A stretch of 64,000 bases of DNA from Leifsonia tongyongensis (GCF_010686705.1 NZ_JAAGWY010000001.1:1591914-1655913), one strand, 5' to 3'; shown: positions 36,104 to 44,940, counted from the first letter of the stretch. Numbers and translations: made by a program. The notes: generated by a model not told the origin, from the sequence alone.

Positions 36104-36649
36104 CTAAGAATGCGGCGCCTCGGGTGTTGGGGTCGCCGGGGTCGGGGTCGGGGTTCCGAGCATCCTTTCGTGCATTTCGCGGGTGAGCTGGTGGATCGTC
36201 CGGGTGAGGTCCGTGTTCTCTTCGAGGAGTTTCTCCTGTGCGGTGTAGTCGTGATCGGCTTTCGCCTGCTGGAAGGCCGCCTGCCGGTTCTGGCCGATCA
36301 TGACGAAGGTCGAGAGGAAGATCGCCTCGAGCGACACGATGAGGGTCAGCGTCGGCCACGGGCTCTTCTCGAACACGAGCATCCAGACCGCGAAGAGCAC
36401 GATGTGCAGATACACGAAGTTCATGGACCCCGCGAAAGCGGTGATGGCGTCGGCGATCCTCAACTGCACGCTGGACGCGCGACGTTCTGCCTCAGCGAGA
36501 ACCGCGGGATGCAACTTCTCGTGCGGGGTGTTCTTGAGCAGGCGGCTCGGCCTCAGGAACGGACGATGCGTCGTTGCAGCAGGCTTTGCGCCCGCCGTCT
36601 GGGTGGTTGGTGATCCGGATGCTCCGACCGGGGGTTTCGTCTGCGACAT
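36104..36649 (-). CDS. DUF1003 membrane protein
   Basis: The 181-aa product has a Pro/Thr/Ala-rich N-terminus (1-35), then two transmembrane helices around 80-95 and 100-118 with the DUF1003 signature RIADAITAFAGSMNFVYLHIVLFAVWMLVFE and LTLIVSLEAIFLSTFVMIGQNRQA, a coiled C-terminal tail and a Pro/Thr end. The family is predicted to be cytoplasmic-facing and uncharacterised. It lies 86 bp upstream of the COG4705 gene on the same strand. Confidence 0.85.
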   Translation of the reverse strand: MSQTKPPVGASGSPTTQTAGAKPAATTHRPFLRPSRLLKNTPHEKLHPAVLAEAERRASSVQLRIADAITAFAGSMNFVYLHIVLFAVWMLVFEKSPWPTLTLIVSLEAIFLSTFVMIGQNRQAAFQQAKADHDYTAQEKLLEENTDLTRTIHQLTREMHERMLGTPTPTPATPTPEAPHS

Positions 36650-36799
36650 CGCTCTCCTCCAGGCTCACGACGGGCGAGTCCCGCCGGTTGAGGTGAGCGT
36701 ACTGCGCTTCCCTCGCGTCGCCTGTGAAGGATTCGGATAGTGTTCCTTGACGGTCTCGATCCGCGACCGGTCGAGCATCCGGATCCTGAGGTCGAACCG

Positions 36800-37582
36800 A
36801 TGCGATTCATCGCTCTTCCGATCGCCGTGGCGCTCGCCGTCGTCGTAGCGATCAGTGCGCCGATCGTCCTCGCCCGGGGGGTCGCGAACGGACAGCCTGC
36901 GGCGGTCGGCGACGGGCAGTTGCGCATCCTGTCGTGGAACACCAACGGCGATCTCATTCCGCCGGAGGCCATCGCTGCCGAGGCGGCGTCGGTTCGGGCG
37001 AACGTCGTGGTGCTGCCCGAGATCGACAGCGCCGACGAGGGCGCCATCGTAGAAGCCTTCGGGCGCCACCACCTCAGCATGCTGCCGCAATCGGCACGCG
37101 GTCACGGGGTCGAGGTGCTGGTACTGACGGATGCCTCACTCGGCAGACGGGACTCGGCGAATGCCGGCGCACCGGTCGGCTCGGCTACCCTCGCGCTGCA
37201 TCCCGCCGACCCCGGGCAGCCGGCGCTGGTTGCCCTGCACGCCGACCAGCCGGCGCTGCGCGGCAACGGTAACTGGCGGGCAGAACTGGGGTGGGTCGCG
37301 GAGCAGTGCAGGCACGGCTCAGTGATCGTCGCAGGCGACTTCAATGCAACGCTTGATGAGTTCGGCTCATCCGGCCTCGGGCCGGGCACAGATGCAGCCA
37401 CGACGGCGCATGCAGGCAGCGTCGGCACCTGGCCGACCACAGTGCCGACCTGGCTCGCGATGCCGATCGACCACATCCTGGTCACGCCCGACTGGAGGGT
37501 CGACAGTTTCTCGGTGCTGACCGGCGCGGACGGCTCCGGCGCGCGGCACCGGCCCGTCTTCGCGGTCATATCGCCGCGTTAG
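36800..37582 (+). CDS. Membrane-anchored endonuclease/exonuclease/phosphatase family protein
   Basis: The product is 260 aa from the ATG at 36800, which follows a GAGG site; the frame runs upstream to 36740. A signal or anchor helix (about 4-25) leads into the EEP fold: LRILSWNTNGDL, VVVLPEIDS, VIVAGDFNATLDEF, MPIDHILVTPDW and GARHRPVFAVI. These are the metal- and phosphate-binding positions of exonuclease III/DNase I-like hydrolases. It probably acts outside the membrane on nucleic acid or a phosphodiester or phosphoester. Confidence 0.8.
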   Translation: MRFIALPIAVALAVVVAISAPIVLARGVANGQPAAVGDGQLRILSWNTNGDLIPPEAIAAEAASVRANVVVLPEIDSADEGAIVEAFGRHHLSMLPQSARGHGVEVLVLTDASLGRRDSANAGAPVGSATLALHPADPGQPALVALHADQPALRGNGNWRAELGWVAEQCRHGSVIVAGDFNATLDEFGSSGLGPGTDAATTAHAGSVGTWPTTVPTWLAMPIDHILVTPDWRVDSFSVLTGADGSGARHRPVFAVISPR

Positions 37583-37766
37583 TTGCGGGGCCGGCCTATA
37601 TGGCGCGACATGAGCCGAATCATCCTCCCGCCTCCCGCCCGGAGTTGGAACTGGCCCAAGTGAATGCACCACGGGCGCCCAAGTCAATCCCTGCCGCGGA
37701 CGAGTCGCCTGGCTTAGCGTCTGTGGTGACGCGTAGCGCGACCCGATGCGTCACGCGAGCGCCCTG

Positions 37767-37802
37767 GCCCTTCCGGACCGGCACCCCTCAGGCCGGAAGG
37801 GC
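37767..37802. terminator. Bidirectional terminator hairpin
   Basis: GCCCTTCCGG (37767-37776) pairs with CCGGAAGGGC (37793-37802); a further outer pair CGCGACCC / GGGTCGCG flanks it. It lies between the EEP gene (ends 37582) and the convergent DedA gene (ends 37815). The rest of the 232-bp gap holds nothing I can name. Confidence 0.6.
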
Positions 37803-37814
37803 TGGGTCGCGTGC

Positions 37815-38558
37815 TCAGCGAGGCACCTCATCCACATCGGCGTCTGCGCCGACGCCCGCATTCGCGCCGACGCCCGCATCCGCCGCATCGACGCCCGCAG
37901 CCTCGGCCTCGCTCCGGCGACGAGCCGACTTCCGCGACGAGATCAACCGGATCAGCAGCGGCACGATCGAGATCACGACGATCCCGATCAGGATGTAGTC
38001 GAGGTACTTCGACACGAAGTCGGCGACGCCGGGGATGTGTCCGAGCCAGTACCCGAGGAGCACCACGGCGGTCGTCCAGACGACGGCGCCGATCACATTG
38101 AACAGGGTGAACACGCGCCTGCGCATGTGGCCGACTCCGGCCGCGACGGGCGCGATGGTGCGGACGACCGGTACGAAGCGCGCGATCGTGACGGCGGCGG
38201 GGCCGAACCGGTCGAAGAAGTGCTGCGTTCGCACCACGCTCGCCTTGCTGATCAGCCCTGCCTCGCGTCTCTCGAAGATGGTGGGTCCCGTCCGTCGTCC
38301 GATCAGGAAGCCGACCTGGTCGCCGATGATCGCCGCGACGATGATGGCGGGAATGGTCACCCACAGCGGCTGCGTGATGTGTCCGGTGAACGTGAGTACC
38401 CCGGTGAAGAAGAGCAGTGTGTCACCGGGGAGGAAGAAGCCGATGAGCAGCCCCGTCTCGCAGAACACGATCCCGCAGATGACGAGGAGCGCCCATCCGC
38501 CCGAACTGTCGATGAGGGATTGCGGGTCGAGCAGCCCGGTATGCAGAGCATGAAGCAT
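37815..38558 (-). CDS. DedA family membrane protein
   Basis: The product is 247 aa. DedA motifs are FCETGLLIGFFLPGDTLLFFTGVLT, IGDQVGFLIGRRTGP, FFDRFGPAAVTIARFVPVVRTIAPVAAGVGHMRRRVF and VVWTTAVVLLGYWLG. These are polytopic flippase-like proteins for polyprenyl phosphate or phosphatidylethanolamine-type lipids in other bacteria. The C-terminal tail is Ala/Asp/Val-rich and low-complexity. Confidence 0.9.
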   Translation of the reverse strand: MLHALHTGLLDPQSLIDSSGGWALLVICGIVFCETGLLIGFFLPGDTLLFFTGVLTFTGHITQPLWVTIPAIIVAAIIGDQVGFLIGRRTGPTIFERREAGLISKASVVRTQHFFDRFGPAAVTIARFVPVVRTIAPVAAGVGHMRRRVFTLFNVIGAVVWTTAVVLLGYWLGHIPGVADFVSKYLDYILIGIVVISIVPLLIRLISSRKSARRRSEAEAAGVDAADAGVGANAGVGADADVDEVPR

Positions 38559-38589
38559 GAGGTTCCGTTCTTTCGGGGGTGAAGCTGGT

Positions 38590-40134
38590 TCAGCGGGTGA
38601 ATTCGACGATCAGACCGCGGTGCGTGTGGATGACGGCGCCGCTTTCCTTGAAACCGATTCGTTCGAGGTCCGCGGTTCCGTAGGTGTCGGGTTTGCCGTT
38701 GGCGTATTCGATCAGCCAGACCCGGCGGATGCCGTCGAACCGCCCGATCGAGGCCGCTTGCGCGACACTGTACGCTCGGTCCGCCCATCCGCTGTTCGCC
38801 GTGTAGGGAACGCTCAGGGTGACGTCGCGGGTGTTCACGAATCCGGCGGGGTACGCATGCATCGCGAGTCGCGGTTTCCTCGACGGACGCGCGGACTCGT
38901 CGAACACGACCGCATCGCCGGCGACGGCATGCGATCCGATGACGCTGCTGATGACGGCCCAGTCGCTGTCGTTCTTCGAGTACGGGGTGCGCTGGGCGAG
39001 GTAGACCGGTGCGGCGAGGGCGGCCAGCACGACGAGCGCGACGGCGTCGACCCAGCGTCGGCCCTGCGAGACCGCATCGATGCCGTACGCGATGAGCAGT
39101 GCCGCGGCCGGAGCGCAGAAGGAGACGTAGCGGGCGGTGAACGCGGGGATCGCGGCACTTCCCAGCACGAGAACCAGCGTGGGCAGGAACAGCCAGGCGG
39201 ATGCGACGATCACCAGCGATGGCGCCCGCGTCGTATCGAAGGGCCCCGCTCGCACGCCCGCCCGGGTGCGCCGGAGACGCATGCGGATCGCATCCGCCAG
39301 GGCGACCACGATCAGCAGCCATGCCGCCGCCGCGAACCACGGACCACCGAACCACAGGGAGCTGAAAACGGTATCGGGGCTGAGCTGGTCGCGCGTCGCG
39401 AGGTACGAGATCTGGTTGCGTTCGAGGAATCCGAAGACGAAGAGCGGAACGGTGGCCGCGACAGCGATGCCGACCGTTGTGGTCCAGCGCACCAGCACGC
39501 CGCGCGGGGCCTTGGCCGTGACGAGGATGACGGCGTGCACCAGCGCGAACAGGATCACGTACAGGAACACGTAGACCCCGAGGGCGAGCAGCGCACCATA
39601 GCCGACCCAGAGCCACGCCGGTGCGTGATCACGCCGGAGGAGTTCGAGGAGCAGCACGGTCAGCCACGACACGATCGCGGCGCTGAACGCGAACGATCGT
39701 GCCTCTTCGCCCATGTAGGTCACCCGCGGCAGCACGCAGCAGACGATGCCGGCGATCACGCCGAGCCGTGCGGAACCGAGCCGGGTGGCGATGACGACGA
39801 CGGCGGCGACGGTGAGCCCGACCGCGATCGCACTCGGGAAGCGGATCGAGAACGGCGATGGGCCGAACACTGCGACCCACCAGTGCAGGCCGAAATAGTA
39901 GGTCCCGTGGACGGCGTCGACATGACCCAGCATCGTGAAGAGGCTGGACAGCGGACGCTGTGCCGACATCAGGCTGGTGACTTCGTCGCCCCAGAGCGAC
40001 GGGATCCAGGACCCCCAGGCTGCGATGACCACGCCGGCCAGTCCGAAGAGGACAGCACGAAACGGCAGCGGCACGGATGCGCGAACTGCGGTGACAGGTG
40101 CGGGCTTCGTTGTCCGATCGATGGTCTTCGACAT
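38590..40134 (-). CDS. GT-C (ArnT/PMT-like) membrane glycosyltransferase
   Basis: The product is 514 aa from the ATG at 40134 (GGAGG 5 nt upstream). About ten transmembrane helices follow an early loop with SLWGDEVTSLMSAQRPLSSLF, where the Asp-Glu pair is the usual catalytic acidic motif, and GTYYFGLHWWVAVFGPSPFSIRFPSAIA. This is the pattern of actinobacterial polyprenyl-phosphate-sugar-dependent transferases (GT39/GT83-like). The C-terminal 150 residues form an extracytoplasmic domain. It would add mannose or another sugar to a wall polymer or secreted protein. The stop lies 31 bp from the DedA start on the same strand. Confidence 0.8.
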   Translation of the reverse strand: MSKTIDRTTKPAPVTAVRASVPLPFRAVLFGLAGVVIAAWGSWIPSLWGDEVTSLMSAQRPLSSLFTMLGHVDAVHGTYYFGLHWWVAVFGPSPFSIRFPSAIAVGLTVAAVVVIATRLGSARLGVIAGIVCCVLPRVTYMGEEARSFAFSAAIVSWLTVLLLELLRRDHAPAWLWVGYGALLALGVYVFLYVILFALVHAVILVTAKAPRGVLVRWTTTVGIAVAATVPLFVFGFLERNQISYLATRDQLSPDTVFSSLWFGGPWFAAAAWLLIVVALADAIRMRLRRTRAGVRAGPFDTTRAPSLVIVASAWLFLPTLVLVLGSAAIPAFTARYVSFCAPAAALLIAYGIDAVSQGRRWVDAVALVVLAALAAPVYLAQRTPYSKNDSDWAVISSVIGSHAVAGDAVVFDESARPSRKPRLAMHAYPAGFVNTRDVTLSVPYTANSGWADRAYSVAQAASIGRFDGIRRVWLIEYANGKPDTYGTADLERIGFKESGAVIHTHRGLIVEFTR

Positions 40135-40291
40135 ACGGACCTCCAGCGGGGGCATACCTCTCGGTCGGCCCTACCAGTCCATCTGTACCACTCCCAGAAA
40201 CATCCAAGAGAGCGTGCGCCTGTGAATCCGCTCACTTTCTTGGAGCCATCTGGGAGGTTGATGCGGATGCTGGTGAGCGGAGGAGAGGCGT

Positions 40292-40471
40292 ATGCGAACG
40301 GAGAGACGGATGAACTGGGCGTCGGTCCTGGGCTTGTTCGCGGCAGTTGCTGTCGCGACACTCGTCTACGCCGTCGCGCTCGTCGTCATGGACGACACCG
40401 ATGAGGACCTCGACGCCGAGGAGTTCGGTCTTGAGGAGCTCGGCGGCGACCAGCTCTCCGAGTTCGACTGA
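40292..40471 (+). CDS. 59-aa single-span protein with acidic tail
   Basis: The ATG at 40292 has a strong GGAGGAGAGG site just upstream. The peptide starts MRTERRMNWASVLGLFAAV, has one transmembrane helix (about residues 9-32) and a tail of Asp/Glu/Leu (DDTDEDLDAEEFGLEELGG). It is too short for a standard ORF cut-off. It probably faces its acidic tail to the cytosol or the outside as a regulator or binding peptide. The gene ends at the start of a large palindrome. Confidence 0.55.
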   Translation: MRTERRMNWASVLGLFAAVAVATLVYAVALVVMDDTDEDLDAEEFGLEELGGDQLSEFD

Positions 40472-40577
40472 CTGCGGCCTAAACGCAAGCCGTAGCGCCT
40501 CGAGTCGTCACGAACGAACCGAACTCCCGCGCGTGTCGCGTCACTTCGTGACGACTCGATTCCCGCGGGGGCCGCAG
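40472..40577. repeat. Large nested palindrome at a convergent junction
   Basis: The outer pair is CTGCGGCC (40472-40479) / GGCCGCAG (40570-40577). The inner perfect 15-bp pair is TCGAGTCGTCACGAA (40500-40514) / TTCGTGACGACTCGA (40545-40559). It begins right after the stop of the 59-aa gene and ends 4 nt before the sensor-kinase stop. It is a likely bidirectional terminator. Confidence 0.85.
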
Positions 40578-40580
40578 CGC

Positions 40581-41594
40581 TCAGGCGCGCGGAAGCGTGA
40601 GCACCAGGGTCGTGCCGTCCGGCGATGTCTCGGCGACATCCACCGTGCCGCCGTGCCGGGTGGCGATGTCGCGCACCAGCGCGAGCCCGATCCCGAAGCT
40701 GGCCCTCGGCGGCGCGGCCGCGGCCGTCGGCGCCGCGTGGGCGAAACGGTCGAAGATGCGGCGCGGCTCGATCCCCGTGATCCCGGTGCCTTCGTCGGCG
40801 ACGGAGATCGCCACGTCGTGCTTGTGGGCGGTCACCTGAACGCGGATGGTCGTGTCGTTCGGCGAGTGCGTCACCGCATTGTCGAGCAGGGCGGTGACAC
40901 ACCGCTGCAGGCTCGTCTCCGGTACGCGAGTCGCCGCCGCCGCGCCATCGTCGAACCGCGTCGTCACAGCGATGTCGATGTTGCGAGGGGCCGCCAGCAC
41001 CGCCATCGCGTCGACGGCGCTCCGCACGGCCGGCTCGACGGGCACGGGGCCGGCTGAGGAGCTGTTCTCGTCGGCATCGGCCGCGAGCAGCAGATCGTTG
41101 ACGATCTCGATCAGGGTTCGTGCGTCCTCGCGCAGCTGCTCCACCGTCTCCCGGGAGGGGTCGTGCTCGTCGAGGCTGCGCTGCAGGATCTGCAGTCGCG
41201 CGTCGAGAACCGCCAGGGGTGTACGGAGCTCGTGGCTCGCATCCTGGACGAACGTCCGCTGGATGCGCAGGGCGCGACCCAGCGGAAGGACCGCACGCCG
41301 CGTGATCACCAGGCTCAGCACACCGGCGATCGCGACGGCGAGTACGCCGACGGCCACGAACGCGATCATCGCTTCGGTCGTGTCGATGTAGATCTTGTGC
41401 TCGCCGGGAAGGGGCTTCTCGCCCAGCTCCGACGGGCGCAACTGGTCGAGGATGAAGAAGAACGCCGCACCGATCGCGGCGATGACGAGGGCTCCGGACG
41501 CGATCGTGATCCAGAGGCCGACGAACCGGGATGCGCGGCGAACGGCGCGCGTGTCGCTGTCGACCACCGCATCCCTCCCGCCCATCTTTTTCAC
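40581..41594 (-). CDS. Sensor histidine kinase
   Basis: The product is 337 aa. Two transmembrane helices (about 26-49 and 76-98) flank a short 25-residue sensor loop. The phosphorylated His is at 121 (DASHELRTPLAVL), followed by N box LLDNAVTHSPND, G1 VADEGTGI, F box and G2 GIGLALVRDIATRHGG. It is paired with the response regulator 36 bp upstream. The loop is too short for a large ligand, so it may sense the membrane or a partner protein. Confidence 0.9.
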   Translation of the reverse strand: MKKMGGRDAVVDSDTRAVRRASRFVGLWITIASGALVIAAIGAAFFFILDQLRPSELGEKPLPGEHKIYIDTTEAMIAFVAVGVLAVAIAGVLSLVITRRAVLPLGRALRIQRTFVQDASHELRTPLAVLDARLQILQRSLDEHDPSRETVEQLREDARTLIEIVNDLLLAADADENSSSAGPVPVEPAVRSAVDAMAVLAAPRNIDIAVTTRFDDGAAAATRVPETSLQRCVTALLDNAVTHSPNDTTIRVQVTAHKHDVAISVADEGTGITGIEPRRIFDRFAHAAPTAAAAPPRASFGIGLALVRDIATRHGGTVDVAETSPDGTTLVLTLPRA

Positions 41595-41630
41595 GGCCAG
41601 CCCAGCCTGTTCACAACCGGCACATCCCGT

Positions 41631-42296
41631 TCACAGCTGGCCCAGCCGGTAGCCTTCGCCACGCACGGTGGCGATGATGTCCTTGTCGGTCTTGCGCCGC
41701 ACATAGTGCACGTAGGTGTCGACGGTTCCAGGTTGCTCGTCGCTTTCGAAGACGGCTCGAAGAATTCCGTTGCGGCTGAACGTGCGCAGCGGACTCTCAG
41801 CAAGCAGCCGCAGGAGCGCGCTCTCGCGCACGGTCAACTGGATGCGTCCGTCGTACGGGGAGTAGATGCAGCGGCTCTCGGGGAAGAACTCCCACGCGCC
41901 GATCGAGATGGAAGGGCCTTCGCCGGTGAAGGTGCGCAGGAGCGCCCGGAGGCGGGCGAGGAGTTCGTCGAACTCGAACGGTTTGACCAGGTAGTCGTTG
42001 GCGCCCGCATCCAGCCCGTTGACGCGGTCGGCGACAGCGCCGAGCGCGGTGAGCATCAGGATGGGCGTGACGACACGGCGCGCCCGAAGCGCCTCGACGA
42101 TCTCGATACCGTTGCGACCGGGAAGCCTGCGGTCGACGACGATCACGTCGAACTCGCCGTTGAGCCCCGCGTCGAGGCCCTCGTCACCGTCGGTGACGCG
42201 CACGACGTCGTAATGCTCGGCGAGGACCTGCTCGATGAGGGGTCCCAGTTGCAGGTCGTCCTCGATGAGGAGGAGGTGGTGTTGGTTCTGCTGCAT
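41631..42296 (-). CDS. OmpR-type response regulator
   Basis: The product is 221 aa. The receiver has the acidic pair DD (13-14), Asp55 (VIVVDRRLPGRNG) and Lys (YLVKPFEFDELLARL). The winged-helix output has LTVRESALLRLLAESPLRTFSRN and a GYRLGQL end. It is the partner of the adjacent kinase and its gene is upstream, so it is first in the operon. It is divergent from the second COG4705 gene (56-bp gap), which is a plausible target. Confidence 0.9.
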   Translation of the reverse strand: MQQNQHHLLLIEDDLQLGPLIEQVLAEHYDVVRVTDGDEGLDAGLNGEFDVIVVDRRLPGRNGIEIVEALRARRVVTPILMLTALGAVADRVNGLDAGANDYLVKPFEFDELLARLRALLRTFTGEGPSISIGAWEFFPESRCIYSPYDGRIQLTVRESALLRLLAESPLRTFSRNGILRAVFESDEQPGTVDTYVHYVRRKTDKDIIATVRGEGYRLGQL

Positions 42297-42352
42297 CGCT
42301 GCTCAATCTAACGCTTGGCCGATTCTTAGAGAATCTCTGGCAGGGTGGGCGG

Positions 42353-43120
42353 GTGCTGCGAAACAAAGTCCCCGAAGTGACGGCGATCTTCTGGATCACC
42401 AAAGTGCTGACCACCGCCATGGGCGAGACCACATCCGACTTCATGGTGCACCAGATCGACCCGCCGGTGGCAGTCGCGATCGGGTTCGTCGTGCTGGCCG
42501 CATCCCTCGTGCTGCAGTTCGCCGTGAAGCGCTACCTGCCATGGGTGTACTGGTTCGCTGTCGTGATGGTGAGCGTCTTCGGCACGATGGTCGCTGACGT
42601 CATCCATGTGCAGTTCGGCGTACCGTACGCCGTCTCGACCGTCGGCTTCCTCGTTGCGCTCGCCGCGATCTTCGCGCTCTGGTATGCGACGCAGAAGACC
42701 CTGTCGATTCACAGCATCGACACGCGACCGCGCGAACTGTTCTATTGGGCGGCGGTCCTGGCCACGTTCGCACTCGGCACCGCGGCCGGTGACCTGACGG
42801 CGACGACGTTCCACCTCGGCTACTTCGCGTCGGGCATCCTGTTCGCCGTCATCATCGCCATCCCGGCGATCGGTTTCCGGTTCTGGGGCTGGAACGGCGT
42901 CTTCTCGTTCTGGTTCGCCTACATCATCACCCGACCGCTCGGGGCATCGTTCTCCGACTGGCTCGGCCTTCCGCCCGAGCGAGGCGGGGTCGGCATCGGC
43001 ACAGGTCTGGTCAGCGCGGTCCTGACGGTCGCGATCATCGTGTGCGTGGGGATCATGAACCGCGACCACAAGCGCGCCTCGCGCGTGCCGGCGCTCGCGG
43101 TGAACGCCTCCGTGGAGTAG
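42353..43120 (+). CDS. COG4705-type integral membrane protein (copy 2)
   Basis: The product is 255 aa with eight or so helices. VPEVTAIFWITKVLTTAMGETTSDFMV, YWFAVVMVSVFGTMVADVIHVQFGV, TLSIHSIDT and FSFWFAYIITRPLGASFSDWLGL match copy 1 at 35187-36017 block for block (for example VTFNKVPEPTWAFWVIKVL). It is divergent from the response-regulator gene. The GTG at 42353 has a GGTGGG site upstream. Confidence 0.8.
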   Translation: MLRNKVPEVTAIFWITKVLTTAMGETTSDFMVHQIDPPVAVAIGFVVLAASLVLQFAVKRYLPWVYWFAVVMVSVFGTMVADVIHVQFGVPYAVSTVGFLVALAAIFALWYATQKTLSIHSIDTRPRELFYWAAVLATFALGTAAGDLTATTFHLGYFASGILFAVIIAIPAIGFRFWGWNGVFSFWFAYIITRPLGASFSDWLGLPPERGGVGIGTGLVSAVLTVAIIVCVGIMNRDHKRASRVPALAVNASVE

Positions 43121-43151
43121 CACGCACGCGCCGACGCGACGCGACCCCCGT

Positions 43152-43200
43152 CGAGTGTGACAGCTGCGGTCGAGATGGCCCGGCAGAGCGGTAACACTCG
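43152..43200. repeat. Imperfect palindrome at a convergent junction
   Basis: CGAGTGT (43152-43158) pairs with ACACTCG (43194-43200), with further partial pairing inside. It lies between copy 2 of COG4705 (ends 43120) and the hemerythrin gene (ends 43230). Confidence 0.45.
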
Positions 43201-43229
43201 GCCGGAACGGACGCTCTCGGCAGAACCCC

Positions 43230-43919
43230 TCACCGCCCGGTGAGGGCGGCCCGGTTCTTCTCGTACTTCGGCTTGCCGACGATCCGCCACAGCAGGCGGG
43301 CCGGGGCAGGCAGGTTCTCGCGCTGCCATTCGGCGCCGCCGTCGGGCTGAGCGGCGAGTATCGCCCCCAGCGACTCCCAGGTCTTGCCCTTCGGTGTCGC
43401 CTTGCGCCCGTGCTCGGCGAACCAGTCGACTTCCTTCGGCGTGAGCGTCGTCTCGATCACCGGCACGATGTTCGCTTCCTCGTCGGGCAGGTGGATGGCC
43501 AGGGAAGCCTTGATTCCCTCGAGGTCTGCTAGCACGGCCACGGCATCCGCCGCCCGTCCGGTCGACCGCCAGCCAGGCAGGTCGGCGTCGAGCTGGGTGA
43601 GGTGGACGTGGAGCGCGGCGTGATGCTGCTTCATCCGCTCGACGTGCACGGCACACGCTGGCGCGCGCTGCTCCAGCGTGTCCCAGAGGTGGGTGTCCTC
43701 ACCCTCGTGGTGTGCGTGAAGCGCGACGGACAGCATCCCGAGGTGATCGCCGACGATGTCCGCGTGGGCGGAATCGCCTTCCGCGACGCCCGAGACGAGG
43801 GCGGGTGCTTCGCCGAACCCGGCCCGGAACATCCGGTGGATTTCGGCCATCCCGCGAGCATCGCAGGTCTTGCCGGCCTCGGGTACATCTCCGCTCGCAG
43901 GCAGGGCGGTTGCAGGCAT
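43230..43919 (-). CDS. Hemerythrin HHE domain protein
   Basis: The 229-aa product has HHE-type helices with the expected metal-ligand histidines in ADIVGDHLGMLSVALHAHHEGEDTHLWD, MKQHHAALHVHL and LAIHLPDEEANIVPVI. Such proteins bind a di-iron centre and oxygen or NO. The C-terminal part (about 155-229) is a short basic extension common in actinobacterial members. It is likely cytosolic with a stress or iron/NO role; the ZIP gene with an iron box lies just upstream on the same strand. Confidence 0.85.
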   Translation of the reverse strand: MPATALPASGDVPEAGKTCDARGMAEIHRMFRAGFGEAPALVSGVAEGDSAHADIVGDHLGMLSVALHAHHEGEDTHLWDTLEQRAPACAVHVERMKQHHAALHVHLTQLDADLPGWRSTGRAADAVAVLADLEGIKASLAIHLPDEEANIVPVIETTLTPKEVDWFAEHGRKATPKGKTWESLGAILAAQPDGGAEWQRENLPAPARLLWRIVGKPKYEKNRAALTGR

Positions 43920-44009
43920 TGATCGCTCCGTTCGTCAGTGAACTGGCGATCGAAACTCTATTCGGCCATGGAGCCCTGCGACAAGAGGTCAGTGCCTTGC
44001 GACAAGACC

Positions 44010-44843
44010 TCAGACGCCGGCGGCGGTGACGATGAAATCGGTGGCGAACCCTGCGGCGAGACCGATCAGGATTCCCCAGTACAGCGTGTATCCGCGACCC
44101 AGTTTGAGAGCGACGCCCAGCAGCTGGATGATCACGTAGATGATGGAGCCGGCCGCAAGGGCGAGGAACGTGATGGCGAGTGCGTCGTTCACGAACAGGC
44201 CGCCGAGGATCGAGCCGACGACGGTCGGTCCACCGCCGATCAGGCCGAGGAGGGCGAGCTGTCCCCAGCTCGGGCGGCGGCTCCCGCCGGCGAGGGGAGC
44301 GGTGATGCCGAAGCCCTCCGTCGCGTTGTGGAGTGCGAAGCCGACCACGAGCACGACCGCGAGGCTCAGCTCACCGCTTGCAGCCGACTGGCCGATCGCG
44401 AGACCCTCGGAGAAGTTGTGCAGGCCGATGCCGACGGCGATGAGGAACGCGAGCCGGCTCGCGGGCTCGTGCAGGTGCAGGATGCTGCCGCCGTTATCCG
44501 TGATGTTCGGGTCGATCAGCTTGGCGCGCGCACCGATCCAGGTGTCGTAGGCGGCGAGGCCGACCAGACCGACGATGATGCCGCCGAGGAACAGGGAGCC
44601 GAGTCCGATGAAAGGCCACCAGGTCGCCGTATGGTCGAGCGCGGCCTTCGTGAGCGCTGTCTCGACGGGCTCGACGGCGTGGGTGAGCACATCCCACAGA
44701 AGGAAGAGGAGCACACCGATGGTGATGGCGTTGAGCAGCGAGCGCACGCCGACGGCACGCGCACCGAGCCGGCCGATGGGCAGGCCGAGGAAGATCGTCA
44801 CTCCGGCGATTCCGCCGAGGATGGCGGCGTTGGTCAGGTTCAT
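44010..44843 (-). CDS. ZIP family metal transporter
   Basis: The product is 277 aa with about eight helices. The signature helices IAVGIGLHNFSEGLAIGQSA and VVGFALHNATEGFGITAPLAGG carry the His-Asn/Glu metal-path residues of ZIP proteins. ZIPs import Zn2+, Fe2+ or Mn2+ to the cytosol. A DtxR/IdeR box lies 60-78 nt upstream of the start, which points to iron or manganese as substrate. Confidence 0.9.
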   Translation of the reverse strand: MNLTNAAILGGIAGVTIFLGLPIGRLGARAVGVRSLLNAITIGVLLFLLWDVLTHAVEPVETALTKAALDHTATWWPFIGLGSLFLGGIIVGLVGLAAYDTWIGARAKLIDPNITDNGGSILHLHEPASRLAFLIAVGIGLHNFSEGLAIGQSAASGELSLAVVLVVGFALHNATEGFGITAPLAGGSRRPSWGQLALLGLIGGGPTVVGSILGGLFVNDALAITFLALAAGSIIYVIIQLLGVALKLGRGYTLYWGILIGLAAGFATDFIVTAAGV

Positions 44844-44902
44844 CGGAGGCTCTCCAGCGGCGGGGGTGAGGTGGGGCGTGCGGGGCGGTGCCGTACGACG
44901 GC

Positions 44903-44921
44903 TTAGGTTACCCTAGCCTAA
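44903..44921 (-). promoter_or_regulatory. DtxR/IdeR-type iron box
   Basis: TTAGGTTACCCTAGCCTAA matches the 19-bp IdeR/DtxR consensus (TTAGGTTAGGCTAACCTAA) at 16 of 19 positions and is nearly palindromic. It is upstream of the ZIP gene on the minus strand, so the transporter is likely repressed by iron-loaded IdeR or a related Mn-responsive regulator. Confidence 0.75.
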
Positions 44922-44940
44922 CTTGGATTCCTGAACGAAC

